This document shows, piece after piece, positions 34,847 to 43,925 of a stretch of DNA of 64,000 bases. The stretch covers positions 1-64,000 of the forward strand of contig NZ_JACVEG010000009.1 of the NCBI RefSeq assembly GCF_014596725.1, written 5' to 3'. Within the stretch, counting starts at the first letter, position 1. Every line of letters starts with the position of its first letter. The stretch comes from Vibrio sp. Y2-5. GTDB taxonomy: Bacteria; Pseudomonadota; Gammaproteobacteria; Enterobacterales; Vibrionaceae. Made by a program: the position numbers and the translations under genes. The notes under the pieces are model-generated. The model saw only the letters and a list, made by a program, of their open reading frames with translations, searched no databases and was not told the DNA's origin.

Positions 34847-34915
34847 GAGTAACCCTTTCTGACTCGGCTATTTGCCCAGCCTCTAAAATCCATTTCTTGC
34901 TTTATCAAGCAGAGG

Positions 34916-35000
34916 ATAAGTGGGGCTTTCGCACCCACTTATTTCGTTACGCCTGTTCGTCAGGCTAATGTCGTAAAACAGCAGGAAGGTCTGTTTTACG
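34916..35000 (-). terminator. Three consecutive hairpins between urtA and urtB
   Basis: In the urtA transcript three stem-loops follow within 85 bases: CGTAAAACAG/CTGTTTTACG (34972-35000), GCCTG/CAGGC (34951-34965) and ATAAGTGGG/CCCACTTAT (34916-34942). None has a long T tail. They may slow transcription or protect the urtA message so that more binding protein than permease is made; this role is inferred. Confidence 0.5.
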
Positions 35001-35002
35001 AA

Positions 35003-36277
35003 TTAGTAATTCTGACCAGAACATTTCCCTGTTTTCACGTTGTAGTTACCGCAGCTTAGTGGCGCGCGCCAATCTGAAATCAGGTCTTTAGAACCCGGTA
35101 AGAAATCAGACCATGCATCGCCCGCAACCAAACCTGCTGTTTCCCACACGGTCTGGAACTGACCGTCGTCTTGGATTTCACCAATCAACACAGGTTTAGT
35201 GATGTGGTGGTTAGGCATCATGGTTGAATAGCCGCCAGAAAGGTTAGGGACAGATGTACCGATCAGAGCGTTTTGTACCGCAGCTGGATCAGTCGTACCT
35301 GCTGCTTCAACCGCTTTCACCCACATATTGAAACCGATATAAGTCGCTTCCATTGGGTCATTCGTGGTGCGTTTGTCGTCTTTGGTAAACTTGTGCCACG
35401 CATCAATGAACTCTTCGTTCGCTTCTGAATCGACGCTTTCGAAGTAGTTCCATGCCGCTAAGTGACCCACAAGCGGTGAAGTATCCATACCGGAAAGTTC
35501 TTCTTCACCCACAGAGAATGCAACCACTGGAATCTGGTCAGCTGATACGCCTTGGTTACCCAGCTCTTTATAGAAAGGAACGTTCGCATCACCGTTAATG
35601 GTTGAAACAACGGCCGTCTTCTTGCCCTCTGATCCGAACTTCTTAATGTCAGAAACGATAGATTGCCAATCTGAGTGACCGAAAGGTGTGTAGTTGATCA
35701 TGATGTCCGATGCAGCCACACCTTTGTCTTTCAAATACGCTTCTAGGATTTTGTTGGTAGTACGTGGATAAACATAGTCAGTGCCTGCCAGAACCCAACG
35801 TTTCACACCTTGGTCCATTAAGTAATCAACCGCTGGAATTGCTTGTTGGTTTGGCGCAGCACCTGTGTAGAACACGTTTTTCGAAGACTCTTCACCTTCG
35901 TACTGAACTGGGTAAAACAGGATACTGTTGAGTTCTTCGAATACCGGCAGTACAGATTTACGAGACACTGACGTCCAGCAACCGAACACCGCAGATACTT
36001 GGTCTTTTGAAATCAATTCGCGTGCTTTTTCAGCAAACAGAGGCCAGTTAGACGCTGGGTCAACAACCACAGGTTCTAACTTTTTGCCCAGCAAACCACC
36101 CTTTTTGTTCTGCTCATCAATCAGCATCAACATCGTATCTTTAAGCGTGGTTTCACTGATCGCCATAGTGCCTGACAGTGAATGCAACACACCGACTTTA
36201 ATCGTGTCTGCTGCAAGTGCATGTGCGCTGAGTAGTGACGCGGCCAGTACTGCAGTGGAGAGAAATTTCCGTTTCAT
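35003..36277 (-). CDS. urtA: Urea ABC transporter substrate-binding protein UrtA
   Basis: A 424-residue periplasmic binding protein (type 1 fold) for urea. The signal peptide ends after AHALA; the mature protein opens DTIKVGVLHSLSGTMAIS and contains the urea-family stretch WTSVSRKSVLPVFEE and YVYPRTTNKILEAYL. It is the first gene of the minus-strand urt-ure run. Transcription should start in the 339-base gap shared with the transporter-kinase gene. Confidence 0.95.
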   Translation of the reverse strand: MKRKFLSTAVLAASLLSAHALAADTIKVGVLHSLSGTMAISETTLKDTMLMLIDEQNKKGGLLGKKLEPVVVDPASNWPLFAEKARELISKDQVSAVFGCWTSVSRKSVLPVFEELNSILFYPVQYEGEESSKNVFYTGAAPNQQAIPAVDYLMDQGVKRWVLAGTDYVYPRTTNKILEAYLKDKGVAASDIMINYTPFGHSDWQSIVSDIKKFGSEGKKTAVVSTINGDANVPFYKELGNQGVSADQIPVVAFSVGEEELSGMDTSPLVGHLAAWNYFESVDSEANEEFIDAWHKFTKDDKRTTNDPMEATYIGFNMWVKAVEAAGTTDPAAVQNALIGTSVPNLSGGYSTMMPNHHITKPVLIGEIQDDGQFQTVWETAGLVAGDAWSDFLPGSKDLISDWRAPLSCGNYNVKTGKCSGQNY

Positions 36278-36395
36278 TTTTCATCTTCCCTTGATTAATA
36301 AATGGTCCAAACTTACACCTCGAATGACCAACAGAAATTGCAGGCATCAGAAGCAAGCTCCCGAAAAGTATCGTTGAGATAAACAGTTAGCGGTA

Positions 36396-36472
36396 TGCGC
36401 GTATTGCGCACTTTATCTACGTCAAACTACGCATATTAGATTTAGGAAAATGGGGCTATACTCGCGCGAGTA
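36396..36472. promoter_or_regulatory. Two palindromes in the urtA/sensor-kinase divergent region
   Basis: The 339-base gap 36278-36616 contains TGCGC-GTATT-GCGCA (36396-36410) and a perfect 14-base palindrome TACTCGCGCGAGTA (36459-36472). The second overlaps TATACT (36457-36462), a possible -10 toward the kinase gene. No NtrC or sigma-54 promoter pattern was recognised. They are candidate sites for the LuxR-type regulator encoded nearby or a nitrogen regulator; assignment is inference. Confidence 0.45.
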
Positions 36473-36616
36473 GGGTATAAAGTAGCCAATGCCTTAGCTG
36501 CGAAAGTTGAAGGTAACAAGATCACAAAAAGGTAAGGTTAGCTAAGCGATACACTGCAACAATTCGATACTTGCAAGGAGTGCAGGTAAGAACTTAAAGG
36601 ATGAAGAGAAAATGAG

Positions 36617-39600
36617 ATGCAGAAGGTTCCGATAACACGCAGGCGTTATAACACACTGGTTGGCAATGAATTACTGGAAGATTTTGCGCTACGTTTTACC
36701 GCCAAGCGCGCAAGGAAGTGGTCTGCAGGCTGGATAGCCAATACCGCTTTGGGCATAGTTTCGTTTCTGGTTCTTGAAGCGATTGGCGGCACTATCACGC
36801 TTAACTATGGCGTCATCAACTCATTGTGGGCAATTGTTGGCGTTTCATTGGTGGTCATTTTAAGCGGTATTCCTATCTGTTATTACGCCGCCAAATATGG
36901 TGTCGATGCGGATCTTCTAAGCCGCGGTGCAGGCTTTGGTTATATAGGCTCGACCATAGTGTCGCTCATCTACGCTTCGTTCACGTTTATTTTCTTCGCC
37001 CTCGAAGCCGCCATTATGTCGATGGCGATAGAACTGTTGTTCGGTATTCCGTTGTTTTGGGGCTACATCATTAGCGCAGTCATTGTGATTCCGCTCGTCG
37101 CTTTGGGTATTTCCAATATCGGCCGGTTTCAGATGTGGTCACAACCCTTGTGGCTGGCGATGCAACTCATCCCGCTGTTCTTTGTTTTCAGCCACCCAGA
37201 CAGTCAAATTGACCAATGGCTATCTTATGGCGGTTTAGTGGGACACAGTCCTGAGTTCGACTGGATGTTGTTTGGCGCAGCCTCGGCAGTACTGCTTTCT
37301 GTTGTGGCGCAAATTGGTGAACAAGTCGATTTTCTGCGCTTTCTTCCCGCACAAACTCCATCCACTAAATTGCGTTGGTGGGCTGCGATGCTCATCGGTG
37401 GCCCCGGTTGGATGCTATTTGGTGCACTTAAAATTGCACTGGGAAGTTTCTTGGCGTGGCTTGCTATTAGTCACGGTATTGCGCCAGATCTGGCAGGCGA
37501 CCCAGCTCATATGTATGTAAATGTGTTCGGTTATATGACAGACAATACCAAACTTGCCCTTATTTGCGCCGGTTTGTTTGTCATCATTTCCCAACTGAAA
37601 ATTAACGTTGCCAATGCCTATGCGGGCTCTCTGGCTTGGTCTAACTTCTTTTCACGTTTAACCCATCACCACCCCGGTCGCGTGGTATGGATGATCTTCA
37701 ATGTATTGATTGCGTTGCTTTTGATGGAACTCGGCGTCTATCAACTCATTGAGCAAACTCTGCAAATCTATTCGGTTCTGGTACTTTCTTGGATTGGCAG
37801 CATAGTGGCAGACTTAGCCATCAACAAGCCACTCGGGCTCAGTCCCAAGCACATTGAATTTAAACGCTCTAAACTTTATGACATAAACCCTGTGGGCTTG
37901 GGTTCGATGATCATTGCATCACTGTTTGGCTTGTCCGCACATTTGGGGCTGTTTAACGATGTGATTAAAGCCTTTGCTTCCTATCTCTCTTTTGCTATTC
38001 CATTTATCACCGCTCCGTTAATTGCCTTTGCGACTCGCAGCAAATATTACTTAGTTTCTAACGATATTATTGTTCACCAGGGGCATGAGGAACATCAGTG
38101 CGTCGTGTGTGAACACAGTTTCGAAGCAGAGGACATGGCGATGTGCCCTGCCTATCAAGGCCACATCTGTTCGCTTTGCTGCTCTCTCGATGTTCGTTGC
38201 CATGATAAATGTCGACCACAAGCGACTTTTCATGCGCAAGTTAAGCACGCATTAAAACCCTATTTACCGCTGGCATGGATTAACAAGCTCGCCTCTTCTA
38301 TCAGCCAATTCGTTATGGTGATGGGGTTAATGAGCCTTACCATAGGTGCAATTCTGGCTCTGGCTTACAGTCAGGTTCCGAGCTTAGATCCCACCAAAAT
38401 GAATGCCCTTTCCATCAGTTTGTTTAAAGCTTTTGCGTTGCTGCTGATCCCCATTGGCATAATCAGTTGGCTATTTGTTTTGGCTCGAAGCAGTAGTAGT
38501 CTTGCAATGAAAGAGCTTCAAGCGCATACCAATTTACTCTCTAATGAGATAACCGCTCACGAAAAAACCTCTCAAGAACTGGAACGGGCAAAGAAAAAAG
38601 CTGAAAACGCGAATGACGCCAAAAGCCGTTATCTAGCAGGTCTCAGCCACGAGCTGAGAACACCGCTTAACGTGCTGCTCGGTTATGCTCAATTGCTGAG
38701 TAACGATAAAGAGTTAACGCCTAAAAAACGCCAATATGCGGAAACACTGGAAAGAAACGGCAAACATTTGGGCGATCTGTTGGAAAGCTTGCTGGAAATT
38801 TCGAAAATTGAAGCGGGACGTTTAGAGCTGCACCGCGATACATTTAATCTGCATTTATTGCTGCAACAGTTGGTTGAAATGTTTCGTATGCAGGCAGAAC
38901 AAAAGCAGCTGACTTTCCACTACAGTTTTGCTGGTCATCTGCCTGTATTTATCAGTGCCGATAAGCAAAGGTTAAGACAAATTCTTATTAATATGCTCAA
39001 CAACGCTGTGAAATATACAGAGACAGGACACATACATTTCTCGGTTACCTATCGAAACCAAGTCGCCCGCTTCAGTGTTGAGGACTCCGGCATCGGCATT
39101 TCTCAAGACGAACAACAACTGATTTTCCGCCCATTTGAACGCATTCAATCAGACCATACCAAACACATCAGCGGAACCGGATTGGGGTTAACCATATCCA
39201 ATGCCTTAGCCGATTTAATGGGAGGTGAAATTGAATGTGTCAGTGAAAAAGGCAAAGGCAGCACCTTTACCTTGAAAATGATGCTATCTGAAGTGAATGA
39301 CTATCTGAATGAGCCGGAGTTAACCAATCTTGATATCACTGGCTATAAAGGTTCGAAGAAAACCATTTTAGTGGTAGACGACATTGACGATCAGCGTATG
39401 CTTATTAGCAACATCTTAGGGCCGCTCGGGTTCAATGTCCTCCAAGCCAACTCTGCTGAAGCAGCGTTAGAACTGGCAGAAAGCAAAGCCATAGACCTTT
39501 TCATGCTGGATATATTTATGCCGCAGGTCAACGGTTGGCAGTTAGCCATTAAGTTAAGACAGAAGTATTACTATCAGCCGATTCTTATGCTCTCTGCCAA

Positions 39601-39964
39601 TATTCAGGAGCTGGAAACCAATAATCAGCTCTATAGCTACCACAATGGTTATTTGACCAAACCCGTCTCCCTGCCACTCTTGCTTGGTAAATTGAGTCAG
39701 TTGTTGGGCATTGAATGGCTTTATCAACAAGATGAAAAAGTAACTCCTAACGAAATACCTGATTTCTACCCCAATCATTCCGAGCTTTATAAACTGAAAA
39801 GTTATGCCGAGATTGGGTTTATGTCCGCATTCAGTGACCTTCTCGACCAACTAGAAAGCAACGGGCATCAAGGCACAACCTTTATCAACACCATGCGAGA
39901 AGAGGCGCACCACTGCCGCTTCGCCAATATCGTTGAACATATTAATGGATTAATAGATTCATGA
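36617..39964 (+). CDS. NCS1-transporter/histidine kinase/receiver fusion protein
   Basis: An 1115-residue hybrid sensor. Residues about 20-480 form a purine/cytosine-permease-like (NCS1) membrane domain with about 12 helices, including LSRGAGFGYIGSTIVS. A cytoplasmic insert has eight cysteines (495, 498, 510, 518, 521, 522, 528, 532) in a zinc-finger-like pattern. Two more helices (about 560-620) and a coiled coil lead to a HisKA domain with His678 (GLSHELRTPLN), an ATPase domain (N box near 792, GTGLGLTIS near 853) and a receiver with Asp965. No Hpt motif is seen at the end. It overlaps the next response regulator by four bases and is divergent from urtA. By analogy with transporter-like sensors such as CbrA, it may sense a transported nitrogen compound (urea, ureide or nucleobase); this is inferred. 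Confidence 0.88.
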   Translation: MQKVPITRRRYNTLVGNELLEDFALRFTAKRARKWSAGWIANTALGIVSFLVLEAIGGTITLNYGVINSLWAIVGVSLVVILSGIPICYYAAKYGVDADLLSRGAGFGYIGSTIVSLIYASFTFIFFALEAAIMSMAIELLFGIPLFWGYIISAVIVIPLVALGISNIGRFQMWSQPLWLAMQLIPLFFVFSHPDSQIDQWLSYGGLVGHSPEFDWMLFGAASAVLLSVVAQIGEQVDFLRFLPAQTPSTKLRWWAAMLIGGPGWMLFGALKIALGSFLAWLAISHGIAPDLAGDPAHMYVNVFGYMTDNTKLALICAGLFVIISQLKINVANAYAGSLAWSNFFSRLTHHHPGRVVWMIFNVLIALLLMELGVYQLIEQTLQIYSVLVLSWIGSIVADLAINKPLGLSPKHIEFKRSKLYDINPVGLGSMIIASLFGLSAHLGLFNDVIKAFASYLSFAIPFITAPLIAFATRSKYYLVSNDIIVHQGHEEHQCVVCEHSFEAEDMAMCPAYQGHICSLCCSLDVRCHDKCRPQATFHAQVKHALKPYLPLAWINKLASSISQFVMVMGLMSLTIGAILALAYSQVPSLDPTKMNALSISLFKAFALLLIPIGIISWLFVLARSSSSLAMKELQAHTNLLSNEITAHEKTSQELERAKKKAENANDAKSRYLAGLSHELRTPLNVLLGYAQLLSNDKELTPKKRQYAETLERNGKHLGDLLESLLEISKIEAGRLELHRDTFNLHLLLQQLVEMFRMQAEQKQLTFHYSFAGHLPVFISADKQRLRQILINMLNNAVKYTETGHIHFSVTYRNQVARFSVEDSGIGISQDEQQLIFRPFERIQSDHTKHISGTGLGLTISNALADLMGGEIECVSEKGKGSTFTLKMMLSEVNDYLNEPELTNLDITGYKGSKKTILVVDDIDDQRMLISNILGPLGFNVLQANSAEAALELAESKAIDLFMLDIFMPQVNGWQLAIKLRQKYYYQPILMLSANIQELETNNQLYSYHNGYLTKPVSLPLLLGKLSQLLGIEWLYQQDEKVTPNEIPDFYPNHSELYKLKSYAEIGFMSAFSDLLDQLESNGHQGTTFINTMREEAHHCRFANIVEHINGLIDS

Positions 39965-40881
39965 ACGGTTTCTCAGCAAAAAACATCATTGTCCTAGTTG
40001 TCGATGACTCGCCAGAATCATTGGGAATGTTAAATGCCACACTCAATGAAGCAGGGCTCACGGTGCTAGTAGCATTGGACGGCCAGCAGGCTCTGTCGAT
40101 TGTGGAAAAAATTCAGCCAGACGTCATCTTACTTGATGCCGTCATGCCCGTATTGGATGGTTTCGATACCTGCCTGAAATTAAAAGAACGTTTGCCCGCA
40201 ATTCCTATCATATTTATGACTGGATTAAACGACTCCAAGCATGTGATCAAAGGTTTTGAAGCAGGCGGTGTGGACTACATTACGAAACCTGTCGTACCGG
40301 CAGAAGTGCTCGCCCGCATTCGCGTTCACAGCCATAACGCAAGAATGGCAAAATCCGCGCAAGCGGCACTGGATTATGCGGGGCAATTTATATTCTGTGT
40401 TTCAAAAAATGGTGATTTAGAGTGGGCAACACCCCATGCTCAGGAACTGTTATGCGATATCAGCAGTCGCTCAGACAGCACACAAGATATTGCGCATACA
40501 TGGTCACAAATACAAACCGATATTGCGGTATGGCTTAATAGTGGTGACACGTCGGCACCGCTAACCATTACCCAATTTGACTCGCCTCTCGAAGCAACCT
40601 TTGCTGGAAATGACAGTAACACTCATGTCCTTATTCGAGTGGATGTCCCTAAACAGGCAGGAACCGAAGATGACCTGCGTGAAGTGTTTAATATTACTAA
40701 ACGTGAATCTCAGGTTCTCTACTGGCTCTCGTTTGGCAAAACAAACTGGGAAATTGCACAGATTCTCGATATGAGCCCACGAACCGTAAACAAACATCTT
40801 GAGCAGATATATAAGAAGCTGGAAGTCGATAACCGAACTTCGGCTGTCAGTATGTCAATACGGGTGCTGGAAAAGTCTTAG
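39961..40881 (+). CDS. LuxR-family response regulator partner of the NCS1-kinase
   Basis: A 306-residue regulator: receiver domain with Asp15/Asp16 and phosphoacceptor Asp59 (DVILLDAVMP), a middle region (about 130-225) resembling a small sensor module without a named family, and a C-terminal LuxR helix-turn-helix (about 238-300, TKRESQVLYWLSFGKTNWEIA). Its ATG overlaps the kinase stop (ATGA), so it is the likely output of that sensor. The urt-ure operon is the natural target by position. It ends convergently with the U32 gene. Confidence 0.88.
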   Translation: MNGFSAKNIIVLVVDDSPESLGMLNATLNEAGLTVLVALDGQQALSIVEKIQPDVILLDAVMPVLDGFDTCLKLKERLPAIPIIFMTGLNDSKHVIKGFEAGGVDYITKPVVPAEVLARIRVHSHNARMAKSAQAALDYAGQFIFCVSKNGDLEWATPHAQELLCDISSRSDSTQDIAHTWSQIQTDIAVWLNSGDTSAPLTITQFDSPLEATFAGNDSNTHVLIRVDVPKQAGTEDDLREVFNITKRESQVLYWLSFGKTNWEIAQILDMSPRTVNKHLEQIYKKLEVDNRTSAVSMSIRVLEKS

Positions 40882-40938
40882 TTGATGAAAAAATTGGGCA
40901 AACTGTAATAAGTTCACCCCTTTTTCTCTTATCAAACG

Positions 40939-43014
40939 TTAATTCAGACCTTTTAAATACTGCTTATTGGTCGTACCGATAATATTTGATGATAACGCTT
41001 TCTGTGCAGCTTCACCGCCCTTCAACGCTTGTTTAAACAGCTCAATCAACTCTACTTTGGTTATACCCAGTTTGGTGTGTGTTGGGATATCTCGAAGATC
41101 AATCATCATGTCGGTAAACAGATTCTGCACTTCAGCTAATAGAACCAAGTTTAGGAAATTCTCGTTGCCATACAGGCAGTTGTGATTGCCGCGCTGTTTG
41201 TGAATGATATGAGACTGGTCTTTTAAGCTGATGATTGACGCAGTTTTCTCACAGCGTTTCATGCAGCCTTTGTTCATTTTCTGCTTCTTACAGCCGATAC
41301 TTTGAATGAGCAAACACTGTCTGCTGGTCATCAAATGAATCGGATGATAGAGGCTGTAAAACAATCTAAAACCTTCGGGCCTCACTAACCGCTTCATCTG
41401 ATTGGCGCTGAGTTCATTGGAAATAAATGCACCACTGCCCTTCAGTTCTTGCTTAACACACTGCAATGACAGCGAGTTAGTGATATTAAGTTGTGGTCCA
41501 GCAACCCAAGGCAAGTCCATACTTTGGGCAGCCTCAGCCACTCCAAGGTTATTGGTAACAAGCCATTCAGGTTTGATTTGTTCAAGCAGTCGACACGCAG
41601 CTTGGTAGTGTTCAGCAATCAATATCGCAGGAAAATAAGGAATTAGAGTGGGATGGCGAGTAAACACATCCAATACTTCTTGATACTGAAGTTCTAGCGC
41701 ATCTGGTATTTGATAGAAAAAATCTGTTTCGCTGACTTGTTCAACTAAGTCTAAATCACTGACCTTGTCGATCAGTACCGAAAGTTTCGTAGTACTGTCT
41801 AACTTTGCGTTCGCATCAAACTTAGGTAGCGGGATATCCGTGATAAAACCACTTCCCTTCAAGCTTCGCTTGGCATTGGAAGTAATTGGCATGGTTTGAG
41901 TAATCGAGTCGACCTTGCGAATAAGCGAGGTATTGCGGTCATAAATAAACTTCTTCGCATTTTGTAAGGCTGTATCCGCATCGAATGGCTGGCTTATCTC
42001 TGAAGTAACTTCAGTAGCGTTCGTTGCGCAAAACTCTTTATATGCCAGGCCATTGGAAGTTATATTGTTTTTAGCAAAGTGAGCAGCGGCGAAATTCCGA
42101 GGATTATCAATGTACATACCGCGATGGATATCACCTTTGAGATAGCCATTGGTAAAATCACGATTGAAGACAGTATAAAGCTCAGACATATCGGTAAGCA
42201 TCTCACCGGATTGGCAGTAATGGTCGATTTGTTTGCGCCAGTTATCAACCACAGTATAAACGTAATGGGATTTCTTAATTCGCCCTTCAACTTTCAGTGA
42301 ATAAACACCGGCATGAGCCAGTGCTGCCATATCATCATAGGCAGAGTTGTCTTTAAGATTCAGCGGATAGTTGTTCCCAGACTCCGTAGTTTGGTACTGA
42401 TCACGACAAGGCTGACTGCAACGGCCACGGTTACCAGATGCACCATTGAGCGCCGAACTAAAATAACACAAGCCTGAGAAGCCTATGCAATAAGAACCGT
42501 GTACAAACACTTCCATAGAAACATTGTGCGCGCGACCATATTGCGCCAGATGAGAGATTTCGTCGATATTCAGCTCTCGGGATAAATTCACACGGCTTGA
42601 GCCGAGTTTGCTTAAGAGCTTAATTTGCCCTTCGTTGTGTGTGTTCATCTGCGTCGAGGCATGCATATCCAAACGAGGAAAATAGTGTTTGATGAGATAT
42701 GCCAGACCAAGATCCTGCACGATAACGCCATCAATATCTGTCTCGTTGAGCTGAGTTAACAGACGAATAATGGAAGCAATTTCACGCTCTAACAGCACAA
42801 TATTAAGAGTAAGGAAGATCTTACAGCGGTGTTGATGAGCAAGTTCAACCACACCCTCAAGGACATCTAGTGTGATATTGGTTGCACGGTTACGTGCGTT
42901 AAATCTGTCCAATCCGCAGTAAACGGCGTCTGCACCTGCTGCGATGGCTGCTTTGATCGAATCTAAATCGCCTCCCGGGGCGAGTAACTCAAACTGCTCT
43001 TTTATAAAACCCAA
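40939..43014 (-). CDS. U32-family (collagenase-like) iron-sulfur protein
   Basis: A 691-residue protein of the peptidase U32 superfamily, whose best-known E. coli members (RlhA, TrhP, UbiU/V) hydroxylate RNA or ubiquinone precursors using Fe-S centres. The N-terminus shows FELLAPGGDLDSIKAAIAAG and the cysteine-bearing core HGSYCIGFSGLCYFSS...GRCSQPCRDQ. A C-terminal domain has another cysteine group around CMKRCEKTASI. It is clearly not close enough to RlhA in its opening motif to transfer the name. The only in-frame start upstream of the core is TTG 43014, with GAGAG about 12 bases before; an in-frame stop lies three codons upstream. Confidence 0.8.
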   Translation of the reverse strand: MGFIKEQFELLAPGGDLDSIKAAIAAGADAVYCGLDRFNARNRATNITLDVLEGVVELAHQHRCKIFLTLNIVLLEREIASIIRLLTQLNETDIDGVIVQDLGLAYLIKHYFPRLDMHASTQMNTHNEGQIKLLSKLGSSRVNLSRELNIDEISHLAQYGRAHNVSMEVFVHGSYCIGFSGLCYFSSALNGASGNRGRCSQPCRDQYQTTESGNNYPLNLKDNSAYDDMAALAHAGVYSLKVEGRIKKSHYVYTVVDNWRKQIDHYCQSGEMLTDMSELYTVFNRDFTNGYLKGDIHRGMYIDNPRNFAAAHFAKNNITSNGLAYKEFCATNATEVTSEISQPFDADTALQNAKKFIYDRNTSLIRKVDSITQTMPITSNAKRSLKGSGFITDIPLPKFDANAKLDSTTKLSVLIDKVSDLDLVEQVSETDFFYQIPDALELQYQEVLDVFTRHPTLIPYFPAILIAEHYQAACRLLEQIKPEWLVTNNLGVAEAAQSMDLPWVAGPQLNITNSLSLQCVKQELKGSGAFISNELSANQMKRLVRPEGFRLFYSLYHPIHLMTSRQCLLIQSIGCKKQKMNKGCMKRCEKTASIISLKDQSHIIHKQRGNHNCLYGNENFLNLVLLAEVQNLFTDMMIDLRDIPTHTKLGITKVELIELFKQALKGGEAAQKALSSNIIGTTNKQYLKGLN

Positions 43015-43292
43015 ACCGCACTACTCTCTCAGCCAACATGAGCAAGAAATTATAGCGACCTCGATCACAATTCCTTTGATATGGCTCAGGTGTCCTTCAA
43101 GTTTGTCCAACTCGTTTATAAAAGATGATTTATTGAAGGCTGTAGCTTGACACCATAAGCAATCAAGACTTTGCTCTTATGATAGCCATAACGGTATGAT
43201 GCAGAATCAGAAAACGCCCATATAGTTATACAAAGTGATTAGCTATGATGTGCCATAGCTATTTGTACCGTGCATAAAAAGAGCCAGATATC

Positions 43293-43850
43293 ATGATCAA
43301 AAAAGTATTTAAATCGCTTCTCTTACCCTTAGCGGCCCTAACATTCGTCGGTTGTGCAAGTTATAGCGTGACAGAACAGGATATGACCAAATATTTGCAT
43401 GATAACGTCAGTTTCGAGCAGTCGGTTGGAGTTGAAAATGTCATGCATGCCTTCGTTTCTATTCACGACCTTGACGTAAACATAGGTCGCGCCGATGCAG
43501 ATCGCGTTTCTGTGCTCGCAAACACCACAGCCAAAGTACAGATCTGGAATCAGCCAGAGAAAAAACTCGAACTGGATTTGGAGTTTAGTGCTGTCCCCGA
43601 ATATGACAAAGAGACAGGTGAAATCTTCTTAAAATCTCTACGTCTAGACCGCTTTGATGAAGAAAGCCAACTACTGACACCTGAAATTAAGCAGCTACTC
43701 AAACCTGCAGTTTCAATGATAGGCACAGCATTATCACAGTATCCGGTATACAAACTGGACAGCGGTAAAGTGGAACAGGCATTATTGAAATCGGCAGAGC
43801 CAAATCTGGTTATTAAAGATAATAAGCTAGTTATCGAACTCTTTGACTAG
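43293..43850 (+). CDS. DUF1439 lipoprotein (YceB-like)
   Basis: A 185-residue lipoprotein with lipobox FVGC (Cys21) and the DUF1439 fold typified by E. coli YceB (about 186 residues). Conserved features include SYSVTEQDMTKYLHDNV near the mature N-terminus and the C-terminal QYPVYKLDSGKVEQALL. Such tubular lipid-binding-like folds are proposed to act at the outer membrane, but no function is proven. Monocistronic. Confidence 0.85.
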   Translation: MIKKVFKSLLLPLAALTFVGCASYSVTEQDMTKYLHDNVSFEQSVGVENVMHAFVSIHDLDVNIGRADADRVSVLANTTAKVQIWNQPEKKLELDLEFSAVPEYDKETGEIFLKSLRLDRFDEESQLLTPEIKQLLKPAVSMIGTALSQYPVYKLDSGKVEQALLKSAEPNLVIKDNKLVIELFD

Positions 43851-43925
43851 ACAAAGCATAGACATTCATGGTGTGCTAGACACACTTTGTTACATGTATA
43901 AACAACCCTAGGAGAGAGAGGGAAT

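Noticed and set aside
36601..36615. Mini frame MKRK with upstream AAAGG before the sensor-kinase gene
   Set aside because: Four codons with no conserved context; it may just be chance near the ribosome site of the kinase gene.
36278..36616. Searched for sigma-54 (-24/-12) and NtrC sites for the urea operon
   Set aside because: No TGGCAC-N5-TTGC pattern or TGCAC-N-GTGCA pair was seen on either strand.
40939..43014. Naming the U32 protein RlhA
   Set aside because: The opening motif and C-terminal region differ from RlhA; only superfamily membership is supported.
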